Below, piece after piece: positions 26,879-34,916 of a stretch of DNA of 64,000 nucleotides. The position numbers and the translations under genes were made by a program. The notes below the pieces were generated by a model. That model did no database searches and had not been told where the DNA came from. It saw nothing but the letters and a program-made list of their open reading frames with translations. Position 1 is the first letter of the stretch, and each line of letters opens with the position of its first letter. The stretch spans positions 36,602-100,601 of the forward strand of contig LWTK01000050.1 of assembly GCA_003326205.1 (NCBI GenBank), given 5' to 3'. This DNA comes from Nostoc sp. ATCC 43529 (GTDB taxonomy: Bacteria > Cyanobacteriota > Cyanobacteriia > Cyanobacteriales > Nostocaceae).

Positions 26879-27841
26879 TTATTCATTGAGAGTTGAAAAT
26901 AATGGCAAATGTTGACATTTATCACGTTTATTATAAAAAAGACTGAATTTTTCTAATCTATCTTTTTGTAATTCGAGTTCTCTAACACTCACACCAGCAT
27001 AAGTAATGCAATCTTGACTCTGAAAAAAGCTGTAGCTTCTATCACCCAAACTGTTGAACGAGAAATATTTCCGTATGTCTTTAATATCCTCATAATGAAA
27101 AATTAAAAGTGGATTTACCTTCTTTGCTTGAGAAAAACTGACGAGCAGTATATTCGATTCTCGTAACATGTAATTGGCTTTCAGTGAAAAATTTTTTTGA
27201 ATGTAATGTTTCAAATATTTGCCTCGATTGAATTTATGGCTTTCGTATTTATCTCCTACAGTAGCGACCAATAACTCAACATCACTGTAGCCATTAAAAA
27301 AAATATTAAACCCAATTATAATAGTACTTTTGAGTAATACCTGTAGCATTTCAGATGAATAGCTATCACCATCAAGTTTGAGCGCTGTCCTCACTAATTC
27401 TTCAGGATCTTCTTCATGTTCAATATGCATATATACCTTGATGCAAGAATTCTCATGTCTCGGTCGAAGGTCAATTCCTATCGTGTTGTTTAATATTTTA
27501 GAGGAGCCAATGTGTACCGCTACAAACTGCTGAAGTAAATCACGATTGAGTCGAACACCTACTTGACTTTCAACTTTATCCAAAAACTTCACAGCATCGG
27601 TCAAGCTTCTAGGCCATGTATGTCTTTCATTAGAAACTTGAAAATCAACTGCAAACAACTGGTCTCCTTCAACATGACACATTAATTCAACACCACAAGT
27701 ACCTTCTATTCCAAGTACTGCCTCTTCAAATAGCGAAAGAATAAACGTTGGCTCAACATCAAAAGCCTCTTGATGAGTTCGGATAAACTGAAGACGGCGG
27801 TCTTTGAGACGATTATTTTGAAGCATAGAAGTTAGGGTCAT
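26879..27841 (-). CDS. patF: PatF/LynF/TruF-family cyanobactin prenyltransferase-like protein
   Basis: 320 residues, the family length. The N-terminus (RLQFIRTHQEAFDVEPTFILSLFEEAVLGIEGTCGVE) and the repeated beta-strand pattern (FAVDFQVSNER, VAVHIGSSKILNNTIGIDLRPRHENSCIKVYMHIE) fit the ABBA-barrel PatF/LynF/TruF family, which prenylates Tyr, Ser or Thr in cyanobactins. Some members (PatF) appear inactive. The cores of this precursor keep no free Ser, Thr or Tyr once heterocyclised, so its role here is doubtful; it may be vestigial or act on another peptide. Position F in the canonical A-G order. The start is assigned at ATG 27841. Confidence 0.88.
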   Translation of the reverse strand: MTLTSMLQNNRLKDRRLQFIRTHQEAFDVEPTFILSLFEEAVLGIEGTCGVELMCHVEGDQLFAVDFQVSNERHTWPRSLTDAVKFLDKVESQVGVRLNRDLLQQFVAVHIGSSKILNNTIGIDLRPRHENSCIKVYMHIEHEEDPEELVRTALKLDGDSYSSEMLQVLLKSTIIIGFNIFFNGYSDVELLVATVGDKYESHKFNRGKYLKHYIQKNFSLKANYMLRESNILLVSFSQAKKVNPLLIFHYEDIKDIRKYFSFNSLGDRSYSFFQSQDCITYAGVSVRELELQKDRLEKFSLFYNKRDKCQHLPLFSTLNE

Positions 27842-28218
27842 GATCTTAGTAAGGTAAATGGCATCACTATCATTTTGGTCGCTAATTTCAATAGAGTGCC
27901 TAACTCTAACAAAGTACAGATTGTCTTTTTACCAAAAAATATCTAGGGGGAGTTAATCGCAACTCGCATCGACCTGATGCCGATTAACCTCCTATTTTTC
28001 ACGCTGCTAGACGGCGAAGCGTTGTAGCGAGAGTCTCCTGGGAAGTGTAAGATGAAGACGAGGTAGATGAAGAAAGTGTACAAAACTCACGATGGAGTAA
28101 AGTTTTGCTCGCAACTCGACATCTTTAACCTCGCCAACAACTCACAGCCTAGTAAATCACTGCGATAGCAACAGAAGGTTAACTGTCATGCCACCAAAGT
28201 GAGCTAGGCTATACAACC
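27842..28218. other. patE-patF intergenic region
   Basis: 377 bp with no gene. It contains the hairpin at 27949-27992 and a GC-richer stretch at about 28000-28130 whose role I cannot assign. Confidence 0.5.
27949..27992 (-). terminator. Hairpin downstream of precursor gene (possible attenuator)
   Basis: Arms GGAGTTAATCG / CGATTAACCTCC (one bulge) enclose a second small stem GCATC-GACCT-GATGC. On the minus strand a T-rich tail (ATATTTTTT) follows within about 10 bases. It lies ~230 bp after the patE stop and before patF. It could end most precursor mRNA and so raise the precursor-to-enzyme ratio. Confidence 0.55.
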
Positions 28219-28500
28219 TTATTCGTAAGCGCACATACAACCAGTTGCAGATGCTCCTGCACCATCGTAAGCGCACACACAACCAGTTGCAGATGCTCCT
28301 GCACCATCGTAAGCGCACACACAACCAGTTGCAGATGCTCCTGCACCATCGTAAGCGCACACACAACCAGTTGCGGATGCTCCTACACCAGCATCACCGA
28401 GAGCTTCTTCAGAGAGTTCAGCTAAGAAGGTGGGGAGTTGACCAGTGGTGATGCGGATCACGGGTTTGCCTTGTTGGGGCAGAATATTCTTCTTATCCAT
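28219..28500 (-). CDS. patE: Cyanobactin precursor peptide with four cores (PatE/TenE-like)
   Basis: 93 residues. The leader MDKKNILPQQGKPVIRITTG is close to PatE/TruE leaders and contains the heterocyclase recognition helix LAELSEEAL. Four cassettes follow, each GxGAS - six-residue core - AYD/AYE. Cores 1-3 are ATGCVC and core 4 is ATGCMC. Thr and both Cys in each core are the expected heterocyclisation sites, giving methyloxazole and two thiazoles after oxidation. The sequence predicts nostocyclamide (Val) and its Met analogue (nostocyclamide M / tenuecyclamide C type). Core coordinates: 28357-28374, 28315-28332, 28273-28290, 28231-28248. A Shine-Dalgarno-like AGAGGAAA lies just upstream of the ATG. 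Confidence 0.97.
   Translation of the reverse strand: MDKKNILPQQGKPVIRITTGQLPTFLAELSEEALGDAGVGASATGCVCAYDGAGASATGCVCAYDGAGASATGCVCAYDGAGASATGCMCAYE
28225..28392. repeat. Four 42-bp tandem repeats inside patE
   Basis: Units at 28225-28266, 28267-28308, 28309-28350 and 28351-28392 (14 codons each). The middle two are identical. The leftmost differs by one base, changing Val GTG to Met ATG. The rightmost (first core) differs at three bases outside the core. Not a CRISPR: there are no spacers and it is in frame. Confidence 0.95.
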
Positions 28501-28635
28501 GAGTAATTTCCTCTTTTTTCTGTTCGCTTTCTTGACCCGTTGAGGTGGGTCAATCCTCTTCTTCGTTGGAAAGAAGCTTATTAGGACGACATCTGGTATG
28601 TAGCGAAGCCTGTCGCCCGTAAATTTTGAAAAAAC

Positions 28636-30969
28636 TTAAAACGGTATATTCATGGGGTTCATCTCTGCTTCAACCAGAGGAACAGTTCGCCACCCCAGCT
28701 TCACGGGTACGTCATAGAGCCGTCCTGGCCCAAACCGCGACCATAAGCCTCGCGTTCCCGGTATAATCACTTTGACCACGTTCAAGCCGATGTCTGGTCG
28801 CGTTTGATCTAACACCAGTGTTTCTAACCCTATTCCTTGGGCAATCTTCACGCAGGTCATCACATCTGTATAGATGTCATCACTCCAGCGTTTCGGGTAA
28901 TCATTGGCGGTCTTCAGCGGCTGCGATGGATCTGGGACTAAACAAGGATGACTTTCTCTAGTCACTCCCAGCAGCCAATCTTTCGACTCATCCTTGAGCT
29001 GCTCGTCGGGAATTTTGTCGAGTTCTAGCCCAATTTGGCTCACTTCAGTGAGGGTGCGAAGAATGCCAATCGTCGGGTCGAGGTGCGCCCCAAAACCAAC
29101 AATTATCCGCTCTGAAGTTCCCACCGTGCGATACGATACGCCGACAAACGCTGGAATACCAAAGTCAGCAGTCAAATCCAGCACCCAAAGTTCTCGGTTT
29201 TGTTCTCGGTAGAACTGCTGCAACTGGACAAAATACGGCTCATTGAAGCTGGTCAGGTCTACCCCCGGACGGCTGAGGCGGTTATACCACCAGAGTGCCA
29301 CACTGTCGCGTTCTACCAGTTCCATGAACCCTTGCAAGATTGCCTCTTCCAGGGTATTGCCTGCTGCGTTTCCGTTGGAATCCGCTTTACAGAAGCGATT
29401 GGCTTCCGGCATAGGATAGTGGTAGTAGCAAAGGCCAGTGGGGAGATATTTGTGCCTCTGCTCAGTCAACGACCACACAGGCGTCCAGTCCATCGCTTGA
29501 CTTGCATCAAATCGATGAGGAATCCAACGATAGGCTGCTTCTGTACCCTGAGCGTTCAAAGCTTCCCGATTGGTATACTGCTCATCGCTAAAGTGCAAAC
29601 ACTGTGCCGGATGAATCGCCAAATCTGCTAGTTCTGCGAAAGTTGCTCGTTTACGAGGTTCGTCCCCCTGAAAGATGCCCGAATAGCGTTCTACTGCCTC
29701 ACAGAAACCACTCGCTCTGGATTGGCTATCGGTCTTGCCTTTGCCAGAACTCTTGTGGCGCAGGGTATTCCGTAGCCCTCGCAGTGACGTGGCACTACCA
29801 AAGCTATGCCCCGCTCGGTACGTATGTACCAACGGATTAGCTGGGTCGGTGATCCGCACCAGTTCTGTTACTACTCCGGTGACAGGGCCGATCAAGTGCT
29901 GGTATTTCTGCAAAGTCTGTTCTGGTGTAGTGGCACGGTGACCGCCATCATGGGTGAACCGCTTGCGGCGCGATTCTAGCTTCAGCGGTTCAAACCCTCG
30001 CCGCTGCATAATTTCCGGGTCACCACAAGTCGGACATTGCGGTCGCTTAATCAAGAGATGACTTTTCAAGTCCAAGATCGTCTGGTTGAAGGTGATAACC
30101 TTGCCGTCGAGGGTGGGGAAAAGTGCCGTTCCCGGTGCAGTGGCATTGACATATTGCTTGACAATCCACTTGGCGATCTCGGTGGCGGCGAATTGTAATG
30201 CAGTTTGTAGGGTAGATGGCAGCGTCGCTCGTGCCGTTGGCAAGCTACTCACCACACGCCCTTGCTGCCCATTGCGCTCTTGCTGGGCTTGTTTTTGTCG
30301 CAAAACTGACGACTCAACTTCGCGGTTGCCCCGCAGCCGATGGGCAAGGCAGCTCCAACACCCTGTCTTTTGGGGAACAAACACTGGCCCCAACCACAGG
30401 ACACTACCTACTGGTTTGACGAGCAGCCAAGTTTGTTGGCTTTGAAGAGCCTGCTTGTTGATGGCGGCTAGTTCTGGCTGCAAATAGTCATCGGTCAAGA
30501 CGATGTTGAGCGCCGCTGAAGAACCTATGTCTGAGGCGTTTTGCACTGGAATGCCCATATCCCGCAAGGCAGTTGCCAGGGCAGCAACAGTTACCTCACT
30601 GATGTTCTCGCCTACCGTTGTCAGTGTCACTGGCTGCTTTAGTCCTTGCGCTGCAACGGTGGGTGCAATTCCTAACTCAGTCCAAAATGCCGCCACTTCT
30701 GGAGATAAATCTGGGGTAGCTTCGGTGAGGTAGCCCTTTTCTGCCAAGCGATTGAGTACATAGTCAATGTATTCCGCCGGGACTTGGCCATCAAGCTTTT
30801 GTATAATCTGCTCGATGGTGTGTTGCCCATCCAGGAGGGGTACGATTTGACAGTACAGTTCCCCGGTTAGGGCATGGTTACCCTGTTCGCCAAGCAGATA
30901 CACTTGCTTTGGCTCGATTACCTCTATATGAAAGTGAGGCTTAATTTGGAGGAGTGTGGTGGATTGCAT
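28636..30969 (-). CDS. patD: Cyanobactin heterocyclase PatD/TruD-like (YcaO fusion)
   Basis: 777 residues, the usual PatD length. It is an ATP-dependent cyclodehydratase that turns Cys and Thr/Ser of the core into azolines. The N-terminal ~350 residues form the leader-binding / E1-like ThiF-derived part with two zinc-type CxxC pairs (GCWSCLAHRL near 208; CPTCGDP near 325). The C-terminal ~400 residues form the YcaO domain (SFGSATSLRGLRNTLRHKSSGKGKTDSQSRASGFCEAVERYSG, NGNAAGNTLEEAILQGFMELVERDSVALWWYN, LTEVSQIGLE), ending ...MNPMNIPF, a conserved Pro-containing tail important for catalysis in YcaO enzymes. It lies directly upstream of patE with 135 bp between. Confidence 0.97.
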   Translation of the reverse strand: MQSTTLLQIKPHFHIEVIEPKQVYLLGEQGNHALTGELYCQIVPLLDGQHTIEQIIQKLDGQVPAEYIDYVLNRLAEKGYLTEATPDLSPEVAAFWTELGIAPTVAAQGLKQPVTLTTVGENISEVTVAALATALRDMGIPVQNASDIGSSAALNIVLTDDYLQPELAAINKQALQSQQTWLLVKPVGSVLWLGPVFVPQKTGCWSCLAHRLRGNREVESSVLRQKQAQQERNGQQGRVVSSLPTARATLPSTLQTALQFAATEIAKWIVKQYVNATAPGTALFPTLDGKVITFNQTILDLKSHLLIKRPQCPTCGDPEIMQRRGFEPLKLESRRKRFTHDGGHRATTPEQTLQKYQHLIGPVTGVVTELVRITDPANPLVHTYRAGHSFGSATSLRGLRNTLRHKSSGKGKTDSQSRASGFCEAVERYSGIFQGDEPRKRATFAELADLAIHPAQCLHFSDEQYTNREALNAQGTEAAYRWIPHRFDASQAMDWTPVWSLTEQRHKYLPTGLCYYHYPMPEANRFCKADSNGNAAGNTLEEAILQGFMELVERDSVALWWYNRLSRPGVDLTSFNEPYFVQLQQFYREQNRELWVLDLTADFGIPAFVGVSYRTVGTSERIIVGFGAHLDPTIGILRTLTEVSQIGLELDKIPDEQLKDESKDWLLGVTRESHPCLVPDPSQPLKTANDYPKRWSDDIYTDVMTCVKIAQGIGLETLVLDQTRPDIGLNVVKVIIPGTRGLWSRFGPGRLYDVPVKLGWRTVPLVEAEMNPMNIPF

Positions 30970-31379
30970 AGAGCAAATCAGACAATTTTGGATTTTGGAT
31001 TTTAGATTTTGGATTAACCCACAGGGTTTATACGGGGTTATCCGTTAGTGAATTTTAGATTAGCCCCCAGAATTTATCCGGGGGTATCTTCTCACAGGAT
31101 TTTAAATTGCGGATTGAGTCCCAGAATTTATCCGCTTTCTTCTACCCTGAGAGAAATTATTGGTTAGGGATTAATAGCAATTCCAGAAAAAAATCAACCA
31201 GATACGTAGGTTGGATTGTAGCTTTTCCCCGTAGAGGTACGGAGTGAAACACAACAAAGGTAAGACTTTGATGTGTTGGGTTTCGTTCCTCAACCCAACC
31301 TACATCTGCTAGATTTTCCGGTTTCCCCCCTTTATAAGGAGGGATTAAGGGGGGGTAATTCTACTTGTGTATACACTCT
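30970..31379. other. patC-patD intergenic region with inverted repeats
   Basis: 410 bp without a gene. It holds tandem TTTTGGATT-type units (about 30985-31015), repeated CAGAATTTATCCG boxes, and a hairpin at about 31203-31306 whose arms are TAGGTTGGATT / AACCCAACCTA. The latter is a dispersed Nostoc repeat (compare the GGTTGGGTTGAGC region near 39097). Confidence 0.6.
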
Positions 31380-32105
31380 CTAAGCCCAGATGCGGCCACG
31401 TCTGAAGGACTTGCCCTCCTCCGGTGCTTTGGCATGTTGCCTGGCGTATTCCCACCAGTAAGAATAATCTTGTAACCCAGTTTGGGATGTGGGCACGTAA
31501 GACTTTTTCTTTTTTGGTTCGGGGGTGGGTGAGACTGCCGGGGGTGTTGTTTCTGTTTTCTCCTTAGCCATAGTTTCCTTAGGTGTTTGCGGTGTTTGGA
31601 GAGTTTGCGGTTGCTGGGTAGCGACAACTGCCTCTAGTTTGAGATAGTCGATGCGGTGTGCGCCATCTCCAGACTGACTAGCGGTGGTCAAGGTCAGGGT
31701 ATGTTCTCCAGCGCTCAAGGCTGGCAAGGGAATCTGGGCTTGGGTTACCTTGCTTGACCCGACGCCGACGATTTCAGTCACTGGCTCACCATCAACCCAA
31801 AGGGTGTCAACTTCAGAGCCAAAAAAGTTGTAAAAGAGCGTAAGTTCGCCTGGGTTGTAGCTCTGAGTAAGGGTGAACTGAATATTCAGTTTTTCGGTGG
31901 AAAAAAGCTGCTTTCCTTTGCTGCGTGGTTTCTTCTTGAGACCAGGAACCACGAGTAACGATGGCATTTGCGGCTGGTTAATGGGGTCTGAATCTGACCC
32001 AACTACGTAGGTAAATTCGCCTTGCCAGCCGCCTTCCTGGGAAAACTCCTGACCTCCTTTACCGGGTTGACCAATTTGCCATAGGGTTTGAGTTTGTTGA
32101 GGCAT
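31380..32105 (-). CDS. patC: PatC/TenC-like protein with extra N-terminal carbohydrate-binding-like domain
   Basis: 241 residues at position C of the cluster. The last ~63 residues, from Met179 (MAKEKTETT...SQTGLQDYSYWWEYARQHAKAP), resemble the short PatC/TenC/TruC proteins of unknown function as I recall them. The first ~160 residues are a separate beta-rich domain: LWQIGQPGKGGQEF at the start and SAGEHTLTLTTASQSGDGAHRIDYLKLEA at the end recall carbohydrate-binding modules of polysaccharide lyases/glycosidases. The two are joined by a Gln/Thr/Pro linker. Met179 (codon 31569-31571) is preceded by AAGGAAACT, a plausible Shine-Dalgarno sequence, so the tail may also be made alone. No signal peptide is seen. 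It follows patB by 26 bp. The role of the protein is not established. Confidence 0.75.
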   Translation of the reverse strand: MPQQTQTLWQIGQPGKGGQEFSQEGGWQGEFTYVVGSDSDPINQPQMPSLLVVPGLKKKPRSKGKQLFSTEKLNIQFTLTQSYNPGELTLFYNFFGSEVDTLWVDGEPVTEIVGVGSSKVTQAQIPLPALSAGEHTLTLTTASQSGDGAHRIDYLKLEAVVATQQPQTLQTPQTPKETMAKEKTETTPPAVSPTPEPKKKKSYVPTSQTGLQDYSYWWEYARQHAKAPEEGKSFRRGRIWA

Positions 32106-32131
32106 GGTGATTAGCGGCTATTAGTCGCTCG

Positions 32132-32380
32132 TTAATAGAATCCTCCCATGCTGCCAAAGCCGCCCCAACCCTGACTCATACCCTGGCTGGCACTAGAGTG
32201 CATCACTTGGTTGAAACTACGGTTGGCAAAGGCTGGAGGATCGTTATAGTTGGCACCATGCAGCAGATCCATCCGAATATGCACCAAATCATCAGGACTA
32301 CCATTTTCCAAATCCACGCACAGCGCAGGCTGGATTACATCGGGACGTTTGACAGGGGGAGACAATATAGGAAGTCGCAT
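32132..32380 (-). CDS. patB: Cyanobactin cluster protein PatB/AcyB/McaB-like
   Basis: 82 residues. The sequence MRLPILSPPVKRPDVIQPALCV...VHIRMDLLHGANYNDPPAFANRSFNQVMHSS with a Gly/Ser-rich tail (GWGGFGSMGGFY) is that of the small PatB family found in most pat/ten-type clusters. It is not essential for patellamide production in heterologous work on the pat pathway, and its biochemical role is unknown. It lies between patA (95 bp upstream) and patC. Confidence 0.85.
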   Translation of the reverse strand: MRLPILSPPVKRPDVIQPALCVDLENGSPDDLVHIRMDLLHGANYNDPPAFANRSFNQVMHSSASQGMSQGWGGFGSMGGFY

Positions 32381-32475
32381 GATTTAAAATTCTCCGTATG
32401 CTAGGGTGAACAAATTTAGATTTCTTAGCAAGAGTGCATTTTGTTGTTGCACTCTTATCAAAATTGTATTCCCCT

Positions 32476-34467
32476 TTAATACGGTGAAGACCAGGAACGA
32501 ACTTCGCCCAAGGTAACAGGAATCAAGTCACTGACATCAATGGTGAAGCGGAAAATCTTCTTGGCACGGCGGTTGTTTTCAGGGTCGAAGAACTTGAGTT
32601 TCACATCCCAACAGTCGCTATCCATACGGCAGAAAGGACTTTTCTCAACGGTAACGCTATCAAGTTCCATACCAACTGCAACTGCTTCGCTGAAGGTTTG
32701 TGCGGCTTGGAAGGCGTTGGTGACTGCGAAGTTGAGGGCACGGTCTTGGGATGTCATTCCCAAGTTACGGAGGTCGTAGTAGATGCGGTTGAGGAAACCA
32801 TCTAAGGTCTTGCGGATCGTTTCTTCGTCAGCAGCCCCGGCTTCTGCTTGCACTGCTGCCATCGCCGCACTGACCAAGTTGTTGACTTTCCATCCGTAGA
32901 TACCGCGAGTGCTTTGGGGTTCAAGCACTGGGATAACTTGACCGGAGTAAAGCTTGACCGTGCGCTTGGTCAAGATGCCTGGTATGCTGACCCGCTCAAC
33001 GTATTCAGCATCGCTTTCAGCTTGGATTTGACCGGATAGCAGTTCGTGGAGGGCGCGGTATGACTCGGCGGCGAAGGGGCCGGTGGGGTCGATCGCATAC
33101 ACTGGAGTTAATTCTATATTAAGTGTCCAAATTAGCGATCGCGCTTCCGAAATATTGGCGTCCAGGTAGTCCACCATCTGGCGAGCATCGTAGGGGTTAG
33201 CTGGTACCATCACCCCGCCACCGATATCAAATGGTGGCATCAATTGTTTAAACGAGTCTCGACGGGCTTCAGTCCCGAAGTCATAGCCCAAGGTTCCTAG
33301 TGAATATACCAGAGGGCCAAGATCCGGAAGTTCACTGGGTGCTTGGCTGGCGGTGACGGAGTTAGCAGTTAAGTTGGGCATCATTGGTTGAGTTACAGGT
33401 GTAGGAAATGATTGAATATAATTTTGGAAGTTGGGGGTGTTGCTAGGGACACTCTGTGCCCCTTCAACCTTGGCTGCCGCACCAACCAAGCTAGGAGCAG
33501 GTTGCCCTTGGTGGGCGGCAAGCGCTTCACTGGCGCTAGTTAAGCTACTACCACAACCGCAGCCTGCGGCTTCTACTTCTGATGCACTGACTGATGTGAA
33601 TTCCTCAGCCATCTTTCCTCCTTTTAATAACGTTATGGCTCCAGAAACATTCAGTTTGCCCGCCAGACACCGCTTGGCATCTTCTGGCAAGTCCGCGTCG
33701 CAGGGTAAAGCACTCTGCAATAACACTTGACGAATTTTATGGGGGTCGGGGGTTTCTCCTCGCTCCAGTTGAAGACTCAGCAGCAGTGCTGCTACACCTG
33801 AGACAATGGGAGCGGCAAAGCTCGTACCACTGAGGCGATGAGTACCACCACCGACTTTTGCTCCCAGAATGTTCTCCCCAGGGGCAAGGATACCTTGGCT
33901 TTGGTAGGCTTCACCCCAGTTGCTGAAATCCAGGGGTTTACCATTTGCGTCCATCGCCCCCACAGCCAGTACCGCGGGCATGGCAGCAGGTACGTGTAAG
34001 CAATCGCAACCATTGTTGCCTGCTGCGGCGACGAGCAAAACATTGTTCTCTCGGCACAGACGAACGGCATTCTGTAGCCAACCATCGGATTCCCCATAGT
34101 CGGTTAGTTGACCACCACTGAGGTTGATGATGTGAGCGCCGGCGTTAACTGCTTGCTCAATCCCCCTAGCTAAATCTAGCTGGGAAGTCCTAAGGCGATC
34201 GTCGGAAAAGACTGGTACAATTATTCCCTTGCATTGGGGAGCGATTCCCTGCACCAGACTACCCGGTTGCCCAAAGATAATGCTCCCTACGTGGGTGCCG
34301 TGGGCGGACATATTGCCATTGATTTTGGCATCATCTTTAACCAAGCTGGGCAGGTACTTAAGGTCAGCGCCTTGGAAGCAAGGATGAGTGCGGTCAACAG
34401 GCCCATCCAAAACCGCAACACAAATACTATTATTGCCCTGGGAAATTGTACTTAATGTCTCTAGCAT
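32476..34467 (-). CDS. patA: Cyanobactin N-terminal protease PatA-like
   Basis: 663 residues. It is a subtilisin-family protease that removes the leader by cutting after the GxGAS recognition element, freeing the N-terminus of each core. Catalytic residues: Asp21 (AVLDGPVDRTHP), His56 (SAHGTHVGS), Ser216 (SGTSFAAP), with the oxyanion Asn in AAGNNG. The C-terminal half is the cyanobactin-maturation domain shared with PatG (LGTLGYDFGTEARRDSFKQLMPP ... KSPFCRMDSDCWDVKL ... VTLGEVRSWS). It lacks the macrocyclase insert, as expected for PatA. First gene of the cluster, preceded by 1.5 kb of non-coding DNA. No signal peptide. Confidence 0.96.
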   Translation of the reverse strand: MLETLSTISQGNNSICVAVLDGPVDRTHPCFQGADLKYLPSLVKDDAKINGNMSAHGTHVGSIIFGQPGSLVQGIAPQCKGIIVPVFSDDRLRTSQLDLARGIEQAVNAGAHIINLSGGQLTDYGESDGWLQNAVRLCRENNVLLVAAAGNNGCDCLHVPAAMPAVLAVGAMDANGKPLDFSNWGEAYQSQGILAPGENILGAKVGGGTHRLSGTSFAAPIVSGVAALLLSLQLERGETPDPHKIRQVLLQSALPCDADLPEDAKRCLAGKLNVSGAITLLKGGKMAEEFTSVSASEVEAAGCGCGSSLTSASEALAAHQGQPAPSLVGAAAKVEGAQSVPSNTPNFQNYIQSFPTPVTQPMMPNLTANSVTASQAPSELPDLGPLVYSLGTLGYDFGTEARRDSFKQLMPPFDIGGGVMVPANPYDARQMVDYLDANISEARSLIWTLNIELTPVYAIDPTGPFAAESYRALHELLSGQIQAESDAEYVERVSIPGILTKRTVKLYSGQVIPVLEPQSTRGIYGWKVNNLVSAAMAAVQAEAGAADEETIRKTLDGFLNRIYYDLRNLGMTSQDRALNFAVTNAFQAAQTFSEAVAVGMELDSVTVEKSPFCRMDSDCWDVKLKFFDPENNRRAKKIFRFTIDVSDLIPVTLGEVRSWSSPY

Positions 34468-34844
34468 TTAACTATAGCTAGTTGATTATATTGTTTGATT
34501 AGTTTGTATATAAAAGTTAGGAAAACTAAGAATCTATCTGCTAACTTCTGTTTAGAGAATAGATTCCTTTTCAGAAGTTTACCTAATTTTTTGCTGCAAA
34601 TTTATGGAATATGATTTAACCGCTAAGAAACTTTATTTTTCTCATTTTCTACATCTCTATAGTATGTTTATTTTTTTTACTCAAAGGAAATAAATTTTTA
34701 GTTTCTACTTTGAAAAAGCTTACTTAATTAAAAACATCTGCTTAACTCAACTGAAGATGAATCATCTCAGCTTTCTCAAAAAAATGCAATACCAACAAAA
34801 AACTTAATAGTTCACTTAACTGCCGATTTAAAACACTTAAGCGG

Positions 34845-34916
34845 ACAGTTAAGACAGTTAAGTGTATTTTTAAGTGGACAGTTAAGACAGTTAAGACAGT
34901 TAAGACAGTTAAGACA
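34845..34916. repeat. 9-bp tandem repeats ACAGTTAAG
   Basis: Two units at 34845-34862 and four and a half at 34878-34916, with further single copies of (C)ACTTAAG around them. They lie about 380-450 bp upstream of the patA start. Possible protein-binding array or simple slippage repeat. Confidence 0.8.

Noticed and set aside
28225..28392. Regular 42-bp direct repeats could be taken as a CRISPR-like array
   Set aside because: The repeats are contiguous without spacers, are in frame, and encode the cores and signals of a cyanobactin precursor.
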